The translations under genes and the position numbers were made by a program. The notes beneath the pieces are model-generated. The model saw only the letters and a list, made by a program, of their open reading frames with translations. It was not told the DNA's origin and ran no database searches. Below, piece after piece: positions 1 through 12,944 of a stretch of DNA of 64,000 bases; positions within the stretch are counted from its first letter, which is position 1, and each line of letters opens with the position of its first letter. The DNA is from Sparassis latifolia (Eukaryota; Basidiomycota; Agaricomycetes; Polyporales; Sparassidaceae): positions 124,001 to 188,000 of the forward strand of contig JAENRS010000017.1 in assembly GCA_018466975.1 (NCBI GenBank), read 5' to 3'.

Positions 1-91
1 CACTCCGCACTCAACGAGAAATCGAATAAGCAGAAACCGATAGCACTGATACGATACAGCAAGCACCACGTACGGTACAATACAACACAGT

Positions 92-1558
92 CTACACCTT
101 CAATGCTCTTATTGATCTCCCCATCGCAATGGCCAGCCATTCGCCTGGCGCAGTCGAGTAGCCATTATGCATTGCCATCCCCGCTATCTGCGGAGACCAC
201 GCCAAGTTGACAATCTCGCTCTGTCCGGTGTACGCCATCACCGGGTCCGTCACCACGCGTTTTTTCACGTCCGGCCTTGGCGAACTCAGCCCCGTGCTCG
301 TAGTCCGCGGAGAGGTCGACGGTAGTTGCGTGTAAGACGACAGGTCCCACAGCAGCAGCTGGCAGTCATCGCCTGCACCGGAGCAATCGGTGAGCAGCGT
401 CAAGGCGACTGTGTAAGACTAGTGCACGCACCTGCGGTAGCCAAGAGCGGGCTAGCGGCCGATCCCCAGCCAAGGGCATTCACCTGCGCGCGGTGTCCTC
501 GCAGCTCCATCACAGGCGATCCCGGGCTCCTCATGTCCAGGATTTGCACGTCCGCCCCGTCCATGTGGAACGTCGACATGTAATTCGAGTCGTTCGGGTT
601 GAATGCGATCCGCAGCAGCGGCGACGTCAGCGGGCGCGCAGACGCAGACGGCGACGCGGGCGGCGGTTGCACGTTCTTCGGTACCGGAGTCTCATACAGG
701 ATTGTCGAGTGCTCCAGGCTGCGCAAGTCAAACGCACGAAGGCTCCCGTCCGCGCCGACGGACACGAAAATGTCCGTTGATCCCGGCAGCCACGCGACGT
801 CGTACACCTCGCGATCGTGCGCGATGAGCTGGGTGATCGCCGTCGAGGTGTCGATGTTCCACACCGTGCAAGTCGTGTCGATCGACGAGGTTACCACCAA
901 GCTCGGTGCCTTCTCGTTCCACGAGAAGTTCGTCAGTGGCGCACCCATCCCATGGTTCTGTACTTTACTTTGCTGTAGTAGTACAGTGCAATCGTGAGCT
1001 AAAGGACTTCTGAGAGAGGGAGCGCATACGCACACCTGCAAGCGCGATCTTCGTCACTAATCGATGCCCACTCGAAGTGGGCTGCCGGCCCACATACGAC
1101 GACATAGCAGGCTGCCCATCACTCGTATATTCCCAAATCCGCAACGCGTCCCCAGTCGTCGCGAGCAGCTCCGTCGTCGCCGCCTTCTGGCTCCACGCAA
1201 AGCTCGGCGCGGTCGCGGGCTGCCACTGAAGGCTCGTCACAGGATACCCATGGTTGGCTTCCACGAGCGTCACAAAGTCCGGGTACTCCGTGTAGTCATC
1301 TTCCACAAGTACGCGCTCGTCCTGCAGCCCTGCGATGGCGATTCTGTTCCGGTAGTCCTCCGTGTGCGACGCGAGCCCTAGACGAAATGCTGATCGCGGG
1401 CGCAGCTGCTGCCCTGGGGCTGGGGTCTTGCACCAGTCGAGAGCATACACAGGCCCTTGTGACCGTCGCAGTGTTTGCGGGATAAGTACTGAGCGTATAG
1501 GTAGTGCGATGTCGTACTCACATGGCGCCTCATACTGAAGCAAGGTCGTCTGGGTCAT
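92..1558 (-). CDS. WD40-repeat protein, DCAF7/HAN11/TTG1-like
   Basis: The protein matches the conserved WD40 family (DCAF7/WDR68 in animals, TTG1 in plants), a beta-propeller scaffold that binds kinases and E3 ligase adaptors. The best exon model is 1558-1522, 1455 to about 1045, about 955-432, and 372-92. Joining exon 1 to exon 2 gives Y-E-A-P-W-P-V-Y-A-L-D-W, the family's usual start. Propeller blades are visible around TSSIDTTCTVWNIDT, VGADGSLRAFDLR, LLATAGDDCQLLLWDL and a terminal blade ending in IRALKV. The start ATG at 1558 is the first that leads into the family sequence. The intron near 960-1045 is the weakest: its 3' end is either after CTACAG, which gives the wrong phase, or at a less usual AAAG. 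The family and overall extent are firm and the individual splice sites less so. It is transcribed away from its neighbour, with 1.85 kb between them. Confidence 0.88.
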
Positions 1559-3407
1559 CGTGGCCGAAGACAACCTGGACAATTGGAACTCCTCGTAGAG
1601 GTGTTGAGTTCAGATGTTTCGTTACTCAAGGTCAGAACGCAGAGAAGTCGCCAGCGCCAGATGCTGCAACGCTGACTGATACTCGCCGCAATCGGCTCTA
1701 TCAGCTATCCAAAGCGCAGACACGGCCTTTATAACGAGTATTTGGGCCTGGTTATTGTCGGCCAAGATGCTGCATGCGGAGGGGAGCAAGACGCTCGGTT
1801 CCGTTATGGGCGCCTAATAATATCTTGACTTGACACGACGACTTCAAGTTGCACTGGGCCATGGGCCAACAAAACCACTGGCAAACGACCGCCCTGTCTC
1901 TTCCTTCAATACGAAACCACGGGCGCGCGCGAAGTTCCGCAATATCTCGTGCGGATTTTCTCTAAATTTCGTGTTCATTTGCTGGCTATCAATCATAGCA
2001 ATGTGACCTCGCTCCATAATCTCCAGGATCCTGACGGTCATCCTTTCGACATAGTTGGACAACCAGAGCGACTCGCTTGAACGCGATCACACCCATGGAT
2101 GACCGGTGCGGGCCTGCGATGGTGACTGCGATGATGACTGCCGATGGGCCGATGGGAAGGAACAACTTGCCCGTTCCTGCGCTCACGCTCTGCAGTTTTT
2201 GGTACGTGTCATCATAACTTTATCTTTGTCTCCTGGCGCATCGGAGAGTGAGAAAGCACTTCTGGGAGCATTGCGTGTTCCGTGGAATAGGGAAGTTCTG
2301 CTGTACACGCGATTACTCGAATCACCACGAGCGCGAACGCCGTCGGCACTCGCTGAACGAACCACCGTATACCGTAGTGCTATTGATTTCCGTCGCATAT
2401 TCCTCCCACGCGCGCACGTCTGACACTTTCGCAGACTCTCCGCTGATTTCCGCAACGAGCGTTCGCATATGCCGCTGCCGTGCATGCTCGCGCTGGCATA
2501 GAAGAATGATGCAGACGCAGGTCTTGTCGAATAGCGTGCGAGTGCTTACACTTATCACAACCTCGTTTCTGCTCCTCCGTCCCATGTCGAGATATCTGAC
2601 CCACCCTGCATTCATGGTGGCCGGCATGCTTGGTAAGGTTCTACTGGGCGACTTCCACTGCAATGCTGACCGAGCACCTCGAGAACGAGTCCGAGAACCA
2701 TACTCGCAAGAAATTGGATAAATCGTGAATATTTGCAGAGAGATTTGGGCGCTACCAAACCACACCGCTGCATGTCCGAGGGAGTTACTGCCCGGTGCCC
2801 TTTGTGTGTCCGACGATTTATCGAAAAAACACTATCCGTTCACTGCGGTAAATGGTGGCGACAGGTAGTGGCCGCTTGGCGGAACATCGAGCGCTCGATC
2901 CAAACTCGATCTGAATTTTGTACGTGTGCACAGGGAGTCATCGAGAGGACGACTCGAGCCGGTCGCGGAGACACCGCGGGCATGTTCTCCAGATTCCTGG
3001 TCTGGCCCGTGCGCGAAAAATGGCAGACGCCTCACCGGAGGGGCGAGCACAAGGTTCCTCTACAGAAATACGCTAGTACTCACAAGATACACGTAGCACT
3101 CGCAATGCGATGCCAGTCTCTTCTCCCATAATGCATCATACGAGCACAGCCCCAACCATCCGAAAGAGCCACTCGGATCTTTCTCATGTGCGTTATTCTG
3201 AATCCGATGGTAGCCAGAAGCATGTCATTAGGAATACAAGTCTAAAATACATAGCGGCAGAACCACTCGGATCGTAAAAGATCATCACACTCTTGCGGGT
3301 CATCATGTCGAGGGGCTGCGCCCGTCAAGACTCCCCACGCACAACAGAGCAACGCACAGCGCTCCACACCGGAGAGATGGGGCTCGGGAGATCGCGAACG
3401 CGCTCGC
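1559..3407. other. Intergenic stretch, no supported gene
   Basis: This 1.85 kb lies upstream of the WD40 gene and downstream of the sugar transporter. Short open frames occur on both strands, for example 2062-1844 minus, but none has a recognisable domain, a plausible exon chain or family similarity. It probably holds the WD40 promoter (start side at 1558) and the transporter 3' UTR. I see no repeat or tRNA. Confidence 0.5.
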
Positions 3408-5738
3408 TCATGCATGGCCCGCGCCACCGGGTGCGTAGTGCTTTTCGCCGACGGCGGCCTCAAACTCGTACAGCGGCGGGAGGGGGTCGACCTTCATGCG
3501 CAAGAAGTGCTTCTTGATGTTGTACGGGAGTGCCTTGACCTGGTACGCGGCGTGCGTGTGCGTCGGCACCGAGAACACTGCGCTCGCCCATCAGCGCCCA
3601 CTCGTCGGACACGGACAAATTGCTGGGAAGACGTACCTTGGTCGAGCTCCTCGAGTGAGAGCGCCTTCGTCTCGGGGACGAAGAGCAGGATGAGGAAGAA
3701 CCCTATAATGTTCCACCCGGCGTACCACCCAAACGCGCCCTGTGGCTTGAACGCGCCGAGCAGCCGCGGGAAGGTGATCGCGACGACGAAGTTGCTGCGT
3801 CGATCGAACGTGAGCATATGCGCTTCACAGCGGGAAGAAGGTAACTCACAAGAACCAGAGGACGGCGGTCGCGAAGGACATGCCGACATCGCGCGTTACC
3901 AATGGGAACGCTTCCGCCGAGTACTGCACTGAATGTCAGTACCTCGCACGAGTGGCATACTTATGCATGCACTCACCGTGAACGGTACAGGGCCTTCTCC
4001 CGGAGAGTAGCAAATAATGTACAGATAGATACCTAGTGCGACGACCGCCAAGCGACCTTTACCCGGGGGGATCCAAAACGCGAAGCCCGTCATGAGCAAG
4101 AAGATCGCCATGAGCGGGAACGTAGTGAGCAACAGGTTTCTGCGTCCAAACGTGTCGATCGTCTTCACCGCGGGAAACGCGAACACCCAGTTGAGCATGC
4201 CGAAGCCCCACGAGGCGATCAGCGCGCTGGTCTCGCTGAAACCTCCTTGGGTGAAGATCGAGGACGAGTAGTACGCGATGACGTTGACGCCGCAGAATTG
4301 CTGCATGAACATCACGATGAAGGACGCAAGCGTCGCGCGCCGGTTGCGCGGCTCCGTGAAGAGCTCGAGGAACCGGTTGCGCCCGCCCATGATCTGCTCC
4401 TCCGCCTCGAGAAGTACGTGGATGTCTTGAAGCCGCGAGTTCAGAGTAGCAGACAAAATGAACAAGAGGGACTCACAGTAGAGGTCACGGGCGGCTTGGA
4501 TGGGGTTGTTGCGCAATCTCACGAGGGAGTCATATGCTTCAGGATAGCGACCCTTCGACATTAACCAACGCGGCGACTCCGGGCAGCAGAAGAACACCTG
4601 GAACATGATGAAGAGGGCAGGGACGCCCGCCTATGATAGTTCCAAGTTGTCAATATACAGTGAGGCAGGCACCACTGAACATTCTACGCACACTGCCCAG
4701 CATCAGTCGCCAGTTGAGACCATGGACATGACGGTGATCCGGAACGTGGTAGAACGCAAGGTCACACACGTATCCGAACATGATACCAAACGCAGTCCAC
4801 AATTGCCTTGGTCGCGCCCATCAGACAGCGCTTGTATCGTTGATAAGTTTTACGTACCACATCATCACTAGCCCGCCACGGATGGAGGCCGGCGCACATT
4901 CAGCAGCGTATACGGGTACGGTAGCACTCTTCGGCCCAACACCGAACCCGAGGAAGAAACGGGCGATGAAGAGATGCCACCAAGTGTTAGTCAAGCCCTG
5001 CCAGATGCAGGTGACAAAGGAAACTGTCGCGCTAATGAATATCGTTCCTCGTCTGCCGAAGTACTTGTTCATGGGTGCGGATACCCAGCAGCCAATAATC
5101 CCGCAGCACAACTGTGAATTGGAGGTGAGCCCGATTCCCTTGAAAATTTATTTTGCACATACATAAGGTGCGGAATTGATCAGGCCGAGGAGCCATTGGT
5201 TCCTACTAGCGCGGGGCCCCGTCTGGGGTAGGTTCAATTGATCTGGGGCTACGAAGAACAGGTTCGCGCCATTAATGACTGACTCGTCCATCTGAAAGTA
5301 AAGAAGAGGGAGCGTTGGTATAAGTTGAAACGGCGAAACGAATATAAAACTCACGCCTTGGACTGCAGCGGCCATGGAACATAGAATTACAAGATAATAC
5401 AGTTGCCAGGGCTGATGCCAACGGTGTGTCAACTCCCTACGAAGGACGTCCTTGTCCTCATCGGTGAGGATGGTCAAGGACTCGAAGGCGGTGGGATCCT
5501 GGGCGATGATAGCGCCCTTCTTGAATTCTTCGATGAGATGACCCAAGCCGTGGGTTTTCGCGAACTCGGCGGCGTCTTCGGCGAGCTGCTCGTGGGGGAT
5601 GCCGGCGAGGGGGTTCGCGAGCTTCACGTTCTCATTGATGGGGCCGGCGTTGTCGATGTGCCTAATCTCCTTGGAGTACTCTTCTGAGACCGAATCACGC
5701 TCCCGCTTCTCGATCTCGCTCTTCTCGTTCGCGGACAT
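3408..5738 (-). CDS. MFS sugar transporter (sugar porter family)
   Basis: This is a 12-segment plasma-membrane proton:sugar symporter of the fungal sugar porter family, about 628 residues. Nine exons join in frame: 5738-5355, 5291-5163, 5111-4858, 4806-4692, 4630-4477, 4425-3977, 3923-3850, 3794-3637 and 3577-3408. Hallmarks are M-D-E-S-V-I-N-G-A at the end of helix 1, FGRRGTIFISATVSF, VYAAECAP, PESPRWLMSKGRYPEAY, QQFCGVNVIAYYSSSIF, DTFGRRNLLL and the exit motif FVPETKALSLEELDQVF. An acidic cytoplasmic N-terminus of about 120 residues precedes the first helix, which is long for the superfamily but usual for one fungal subgroup. The substrate cannot be read from sequence; hexoses or related polyols are possible. 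No break is seen and the gene looks intact. Confidence 0.93.
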
Positions 5739-8700
5739 GGCAGGAGACTCGTGGACAACACTGGAGAGGCAGCAGTCAGAGCCAATGGGGAAGTGCGTCC
5801 AATGGACTGGACGACTGGCACGGGGGATAGCGAGCGGTACCGCGGTTTATATATGTCGGAGGACATGGTATTTGCTGCATCAGAAATCAGCCACAGCCGA
5901 AGCAGCTCCATACTTCGCGTACACATATCGTCCCGATCGGGGAGGTTGGCGCTTGTGGGTTTCGGGGTACGTTCCCACCCATATCGTGGAGCTCCACAGC
6001 ACCCCAGGTGCCACAGCCAGGAAGACGCAGGCCCGACGGTAAACCGGGGTACACAACAGACCGTAGCGGGTCAGCACACCTCCACCCGTGGGCGAACAAG
6101 ATTGCGCCTCTATCATTGCCGTGTCCTCGACATGCACCTGCCGTCTCTGGCCCTCTCGAACAATTAGGGTGCTCCTCCTCTGTCGACGATAACTCCATGT
6201 CGGGTACCGCCCGTCCGCGCTAATTCACTGTTATCGTCCTCGCAATCAGCGGTCCTGAAAACTGCACACCACCCCCAAATGCGTACATGTGCGCTTCCTC
6301 CTCCGTAAGAGCCTCGTGTGCCCTCGTAAACCCAACTCCGTCTCTGCGAGACAGAAATTACAAATTCCAGCAGAATCCAGTCAGCTCAAGTGCGGGACGG
6401 ATCGGTTGCTAGCCTGGTCAGCGGGGCAAAAAGACACAGCAAAGAACCTCAGAGCATCAAGATCGAGATTCGCGCGCAATGGAGCTTCGTGTACCTAACT
6501 TGAAGCTCGCAAGGAGGTGAGATGACGCGATGCAGTGCGCTGGCCCCTGGGTGGAATGTAACCCCATGGACCATCGCAGAGCGGTGGTGAGTGCGGAGCG
6601 CAAGGCCGGTCAAGGGTTAGCTCGACGCGTCGACGCGCCGAACGCGCACCGCCAAGAGGTCATGGTACTCCGGGGATTGACAACGTCGTTGATCGGAGTA
6701 GCGGTACCTCGGTCCGCCGCACCGAAATGTAGACCAAGGTTCCAAGCTCCGAAGGAGGAACAAAACGGCGGCCGTGCGACATGGGACGTTTCGGAGGTCG
6801 GGAAAACGTTCGCCGTTAATGCTCTACGCCGTCGACGTCACGGCAAAAATATTGCTCGCAATAAGCACGGAAGAGCGGCAAGCGGACAGCATGCGCTGCA
6901 GTTGCCCAAACCATAAATCATCGCGAGGTGTCATGCTGAACAACGCTCAGCGCCGCGTCTCCGCATCACCGGGGACCTGAACATGGTAGACCTGCTCGCT
7001 CCTCGACCGTCCACAGCAGTGCACCTCTCAAACGCTCTGTTCAACCCATGCGATCCGAGGAAACTCATGAGCAGAACACTCACGCGTTCATTCCGTCGTA
7101 CGGGTATGCGTCGCAGCACTATCGGCGCCTCGTGGTCCTTGTTCCGAGCAGATACGAATACGATTGTTTCACGTGTGAGGAGCATTGCAATAAGAGGCGC
7201 ATGTATACTTACGTTCGCGTGTCACGGAGCTACACCACGGATCTGCGACATGAGTGCAGAGCCGGGCAGACACATCGAGGAGGCCTGACGACACACATCG
7301 TCGGACGACGAGGATTTCGTAACATGCGAGTGCCATATTCGAACGAGACGATCGTGCGGGGGTGCCACGTTGCTTCCCCACGTCAGGGTCAGGGTCATGG
7401 TGGAGCAGCGCGGAGTCAACGCGGGGAACACGGAACTGAAGCAGAAGAGCAGAAGCTGATCATGAGCGTTGAGCTTCCCCCCAATTGTGCGACAGAGATT
7501 TCCTCGCCTCGGGTTTCTCATCTTCTCCGAGCTCGACGGAGTCCGGCGGCTCAAGTGTCAGCGCCTGAATGCATATGAGTGACCGTTTAATTCAGTGAAG
7601 AACTTCTTGCAGGCGCCACAGCAAACGGACAACGTTCCGCTACAGCCGGTGTCGCACGAGTGCGCAAAGGGGATGCACGGAGGACGAATGGAAGTAAACC
7701 GGAGCGGTCACGGACAAACGAACTCACAGCTCCTGATCAAGGCGCACGGAAGACAAACAGGGGTCAGCTGGTAGCGCACAGTCTGCAGCTAGAGCAGCGT
7801 AACCTGCGAAGGTAGTTGCATGCGCAGATGACGACGGAACGGGGGGACCTTCGAGGAACGCGTCCGATACGAGTTCGGACGCTCAAGACAGATCTGGGCA
7901 TAGGCTTGCGACGCAGATCGCACAATCTGAGTGAAAGTATCGCGGTGCGCCAAGGAAGGGCCGCAGTCCTGAGATACTAGTGCGAATGTTTGGATGTGGC
8001 AGTTAGACACCAGCGGGTCGACCATGCTGAATCGTGGCTGAGCGCTGAGGTCAGGCAGAGGATGCGCCACAACGCAAACAAAGGCCAACATCCCCACGAG
8101 GCTTTCTGCCAAAGATTGATCGACTCAGAGATTTCCACTGTTTATTCACTCCTTCAAAGCTTCAACGCTGTCTTAAATGTGAGCGACTTTGTCCCGTTTC
8201 CAGAATGAGCCAGCTGTGGAGCAACTGGATCGGAGGAAGATTGCTGTGGTTCTCGAAGACTTTGAAGGCCTCAAATTCCATAGCTAGTACTTACATCATC
8301 GGGGATCTTTGGACCTCTGCGACTTCGCGTTCTTGAGGTAGTTACCGGACGGAACGGATCTTTGACATGTCTATCTCTGGTTCAGACGTATGTGTTATGC
8401 GTACCATGTCACTCCAAAAGTCTTGCAAAGCTGAGCTCGGTCTGGTACTCCCCAATCGTCGACGGCGACATTGCGCAGGGCGCGTTATGCCGCAACGCAT
8501 AGCGTCGCGGGTTCGCAAGATCGCTGTAGAGGTGCGTGAATTATGTATTTTTTCTGCCGGTGATATTTCCCGTCTCACCGTCGGTGAGTCGGTGAGACGG
8601 AAGTCACCGTGCTATAGCCGATGCACGCATGGTGATGACTGGCCGAGGTTCAGGGCGAACCCTCATCATGATGGCGTCTTCGGTTTTCGTGCACCATGTC

Positions 8701-9071
8701 CGTTTCATGCCCCTTCGTATATGGAGCTGGTTTTCCCATACAGAGCAGCATCGTACCTGTCATTGCTGTTTCCAAGTCGTCTTAGTTGCATGACAACATA
8801 CGTTCGGAGCGGTGCAGCGTGGTACACCTCAATATTCAATAGGTGAACGATGTACTTCACGACGAAGACAAAAAGATCACGAAGAATCTCAAGGACAGCA
8901 ACCCTCACGATCAACGCTACCCGTCAGTACGGCGATGCTGGTCGGGCCATCACTTCTTCACCGATCTACGAACGATGCGGCCGAGACCCGTGAGATAAAC
9001 TACCAGGCGAGCTCTCATCCTCAAGTTCCCAATTCACAGCTCTATGCGGGCTTTTCTCCTCCTTTTCCTTC
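5739..9071. other. Intergenic stretch between transporter and membrane protein
   Basis: This 3.3 kb holds no gene I can support. The longest frame (7048-7578 plus, about 176 codons) is rich in Arg, Cys and His, has no domain and looks like chance. The first few hundred bases above 5738 are the likely transporter promoter. A short perfect hairpin (11-bp arms) lies at 8570-8600 and is listed separately. Confidence 0.5.
8570..8600. repeat. Short perfect hairpin
   Basis: Arms CCGTCTCACCG (8570-8580) and CGGTGAGACGG (8590-8600) are perfect reverse complements around a 9-nt loop that contains a further GGTGAG. It lies about 500 bp upstream of the membrane-protein gene. No T-run follows, so it is not a terminator of the bacterial kind. 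The role is unknown. Confidence 0.6.
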
Positions 9072-10732
9072 ATGGCGTATGCCACTGAATCCGTCGATTC
9101 GTGGCAGAACGCACTCATCGCGTACCATTCAGATACGAGCAAGAACCCTCAGGCTACCTGGTCGTATGCCACCAATCCAGGAGCGACGTCCCCGCAGGGC
9201 GGACTGGCCATGGTCGGTGGCTCGCCCGGGGCGAGTTTCTCGTTCAAATTCACAGGTAAGTGCCGAGTGGCTTCTTTCTATGGAGAGGACACTCATCCTT
9301 TACTTGAAGGCGTAGAAGTGTTGGTCAACGGCCCTGTGAATGCGCCCATAGGCGGTTGCTCTCCCCCAGTGTCAGTTTACAGCGTAGACGGTTCTGCGCC
9401 GGTCACTTTCACAGCGCCAAACGTGACTACTAATATTGACGACCTGGAGTTTTTCGACAGCGGGCACCTCGCGCTCGGAGAGCATGTGCTCGTTACGAAC
9501 ATCACACAGGCATCTGCCGGGTGCTTATACGCGCTGGATTATATCACGTATATCGCACCACCGGAAGACGTGCTTCCTACAGCATCGTCCACCGCCCCTG
9601 CGCCCTCGAGCTCAAGCTCTGCCACGCCGTCGTTAGCTGCTCCTGCACAACCAACATCTCCGTCTCCGCAGTCTCCATCTCCTCAGTCCCCATCTTCCAC
9701 ACTGTCGTCCTCTTCCTCGCCGCAGCCATCGTCCGCGGCACATCAGTCTTCTTCGTTTTCGTCTTCGCAGTCGTTATATTCAGGATCGCAATCTGCATCA
9801 TCGTCACCATCATTATCATCCACCGTCTCTCATTTATCATATTCGTCTGGGAGGAATACAACGGCGGCTGGTGGACCTACGGGTGCGTCGCCTCTCGAGA
9901 CTGCAGCAAGTTCTCCATCGTCCGCTGGCATGGCGGGCGGCATCACCCATAAATCGTCAACCCCGATTGGGGCCATTGTGGGCGGCGTTGTGGGCGGGAT
10001 CGCCGGGTTAACGGTCCTGCTCATACTGCTCATATTGTGGTACCGACGCCGAAATGCATCGGACACTTTGCCGGATCCTTATGTTGATCAGGGAGACAAT
10101 GATAAAGGTACGTTACCGAGGTCGATCTGTCGGCGTGGAAACCTAACGCCCTCGTGGGGTGTACAGGGTCTGTTCCAGCAGTTTCAGTTTACAAAAGTGA
10201 ACTTCATATCCGGCATGACCCTGAGTCGGGAATGCGGATGGTGGAATCGATGCCGAACGAGGGCTCATCGTCGGTCGCACTGCAAAGCCTTGGTGAGACA
10301 CGGAGCAGCGCGTCGCTCTTGCCTGGCACCTCATCATCATCTGAATATCCACCTACTCCTGATGCTGTCGAAGGAGCAGCGAACGCAGTTCAGCCCCTGC
10401 AGCATACCACCACCTCCTTTCTGCCCGCGGCCGCCTCTTCTCCGTTAGTTTCACCGCTAACCGCCATCACCTCACCTCCAATAACGGAGATCTCGGGACA
10501 GCGGTCTTCGTTAGTTCACGGCCGTTCGTTGGGTATACCTCAAGATGGCGTAGGCGCTTCATCTTCATCGCAAATGCCCTTTGGGTCTCCATCCTCATCC
10601 TCATCGCCCGCGCTCCGGCCACGATCGCCCGAGCTCCATATGGATTCGGGTATGCGCTTCCCCCCACACTTTGTACCCTCAGAGGTGGACATGAACCTCC
10701 TTGGCGCGCCGCCGATGTATACGCCGGATTGA
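9072..10732 (+). CDS. Single-pass membrane protein with beta-sandwich-like ectodomain and Ser/Pro-rich stalk
   Basis: Two exons, 9072-10107 and 10167-10732, encode about 533 residues. Residues 1-170 resemble the extracellular module repeated in many Agaricomycete membrane proteins (SVYSVDGSAPVTFTAPN, then LGEHVLVTNIT and LYALDYITYIAP). A stalk very rich in Ser, Pro and Ala follows, then a glycine-rich transmembrane helix (IGAIVGGVVGGIAGLTVLLI) and a basic stop-transfer WYRRR. The cytoplasmic tail is Ser/Pro-rich and ends M-Y-T-P-D. The true N-terminus is uncertain: an upstream ATG at 9044, in another frame, begins M-R-A-F-L-L-L-F-L, which looks like a signal peptide, so an early intron or frameshift may have been missed. 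The stalk suggests O-glycosylation at the cell surface. The function is unknown; sensing or adhesion is possible. Confidence 0.8.
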
Positions 10733-11427
10733 TGCAGGGCCAGCTTCCACTCATTCGGATATGAGTTCTCTTGGGTAGGGCGATGGAACATCACTTGGTG
10801 CGTGGGTTTGGGCGTTTGGTTATGGCAGCTTACAGTACGTAGATGTCCCCGTTGGATGTGAGTATTTTTAGTAATCTCACGTAGTGATTTTCCCAGCGCC
10901 TGTGGCATGTCGGGACATGACTGTATTATGTGGTGCATGCACTCTGCTGAGAGAAATCTGTTTGGGGTTTCCTTTTGTGGTTGCTGATAACCAGGATAAC
11001 AGAATCTCTATGAAAATTACAGTGGTGTGTGGTCAAATCATTCCAAGTCTTATAATTTATATTACTGGTGGCTTGCAGGAGTCATTCCGTAGACTTTAGG
11101 CACCACTTAGTATGAACATAATCAACAATGGGGAAGAGCCAATCACTCCGATTGTTAATGAATTGCAGCCTCAGCATATGTGTCATCCATTAGGGGACTG
11201 CTGCTTTCAGTGTATGCTTACTTATGTTATAAATACACCTCTTCATTTAAACTGACACCCTTTCTCAAGTTCAATACAAAAAAAATCCAGCAGCACTTAC
11301 ATAAGCTCCTTGGTTTTTTGCAAAATTAATCACATCATTTGGGTTAGACCTCAGCTGGTTTTGTGAGATTAGCTCTACCTTACATCTCAATAAAACAACA
11401 TGCAGGTCTCGAAGTGCTTTATGCGAC

Positions 11428-11470
<43 letters not shown>

Positions 11471-12944
11471 TGAGGATACTCTTTCTCCTCATTTTCTTTA
11501 TTATTCTTGTCTTCATTGTCATGCTTTCCGGCCACCAATAAGCATCGAAGTGGCAATGCTGAACATGTTCAAAGTCAGAAGGAGATTTTATGCTCATATT
11601 ACCCCTTTATTATAGACATAGGCTCCTCCTTATTATCATTTTCATTGTTATCTTGCTGGCTATCAGTGAGCACTAATGTGGTGATGCAAAGAGTTTTTGA
11701 ATAGGGGAGGGTACTGTGAGGTATTGTGAGAGTGAGGACAATGGCAAATTAATAAAAATAAAATACACCTTAGACACCATGCTTAAGTGAGCACAATGCC
11801 CAAACCCCTGTATCATTTTTGGTGATGCAGAATTTACCTTGTATGAGTAAGATAAACAGTGTGGCCTTGGTATGTAACTGAATTATCATATAAAGTGTAT
11901 AGCACAGTAGAGAGTTGACAGATAAGGTGCCATGCTCAAGTGAACACAGCATCTGCATGCTCTGTTAAGATAACATGGTATGTATGCCATCTTGCTTGAT
12001 GCTCTTTTGCATGTGTAAGATGGATAAAGGGATGGGTAATGTGATTGGAACACTAGCAGAGCTCAAAGTTAATGCAGCGTATGCTGCAAGTTTCTGCTAC
12101 ACTGCAGTTTCAGTTAAAAAAACTTAGTAATTTAATCAAAATGAGAGGTGTAACATTAGATAAGTGCCTCAAGTTAAGGACTGACCAGGTGCCTATCTGA
12201 ACATTGTCCGACCAGTCATCCTCGTCATCAACGATGATGAGGATGACCACTTTCTGGGACTTTCTCAACTTTTCTATGACTTTATTTATTTATGATACTA
12301 AGATTTTTTTTGGCACATCTCAAATATAACCATCTAATCATTATATATATGTTATTGAACTTGTTGAGCTCATCATTTACAACAGCAAGCAAGAACACAT
12401 CACTAACATAATGAGTGGTGTCAAAGGTCATATCACACTATATCACAAGTGGCACTACTTTGAGACTAACACACACAATTTGTGTCTCACATAAAGAGTA
12501 TATCCTACACAGGGAGATCTTCATGCTCAACTTGCAAGAGCAGCGAATGAGAAAGGACAATATCAACTTTTCCTCAAAATATATTGCACCTATATGCCAA
12601 TCACCCTTAAGGACAAGTACATCACATGAGACACCATGATTCCATCTATTGGCACATACCTCATCTTCACTCTTTACAGCCGCTCAACATAGGCAATTCC
12701 CTCATTCATATCAGTGTAAGATTCTGCTCAGTCTCCTTCCCCCTATTCCTATAATTATCATTTATCTGCCAAGCAGATGTTCAATAGACTTTGCTTGTCA
12801 AGGGTTAGATGGTGAAGGAGAATATGAGATGAAGACACTTAGTTTGATTGAGGCATAGAGAATTATGTTTGTATCTTTTCACTATTATCACTGGTTGTAC
12901 TTTTAGTTACAGTGCTCAGTATGTTGTTTGTTATATTTGTAACT
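10733..12944. other. Start of the AT-rich gene-free island
   Basis: After about 10,980 the base composition turns sharply AT-rich and open frames become short and low in complexity. I find no gene here. The only clear feature is an ATT microsatellite (11,431-11,469). Two similar phrases (CATGCTTAAGTGAGCAC near 11,779 and CATGCTCAAGTGAACAC near 11,932) hint at old repeated elements. Confidence 0.5.
11431..11469. repeat. ATT trinucleotide microsatellite
   Basis: About 13 uninterrupted ATT units (TTA/TAT phase) are visible in the sequence. Poly-isoleucine and poly-tyrosine frames across it are artefacts of the repeat. Confidence 0.95.

Noticed and set aside
7048..7578. A 176-codon plus-strand open frame
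   Set aside because: Composition is rich in Arg, His and Cys with no domain, and neighbouring frames overlap with similar lengths; chance is more likely than a gene.
8500..8530. GGGTTCGCAAGATCGC as a possible tRNA B-box
   Set aside because: No matching A-box or cloverleaf stems could be drawn around it.
11400..11615. Poly-Tyr / poly-Ile open frames
   Set aside because: Products of the ATT microsatellite.
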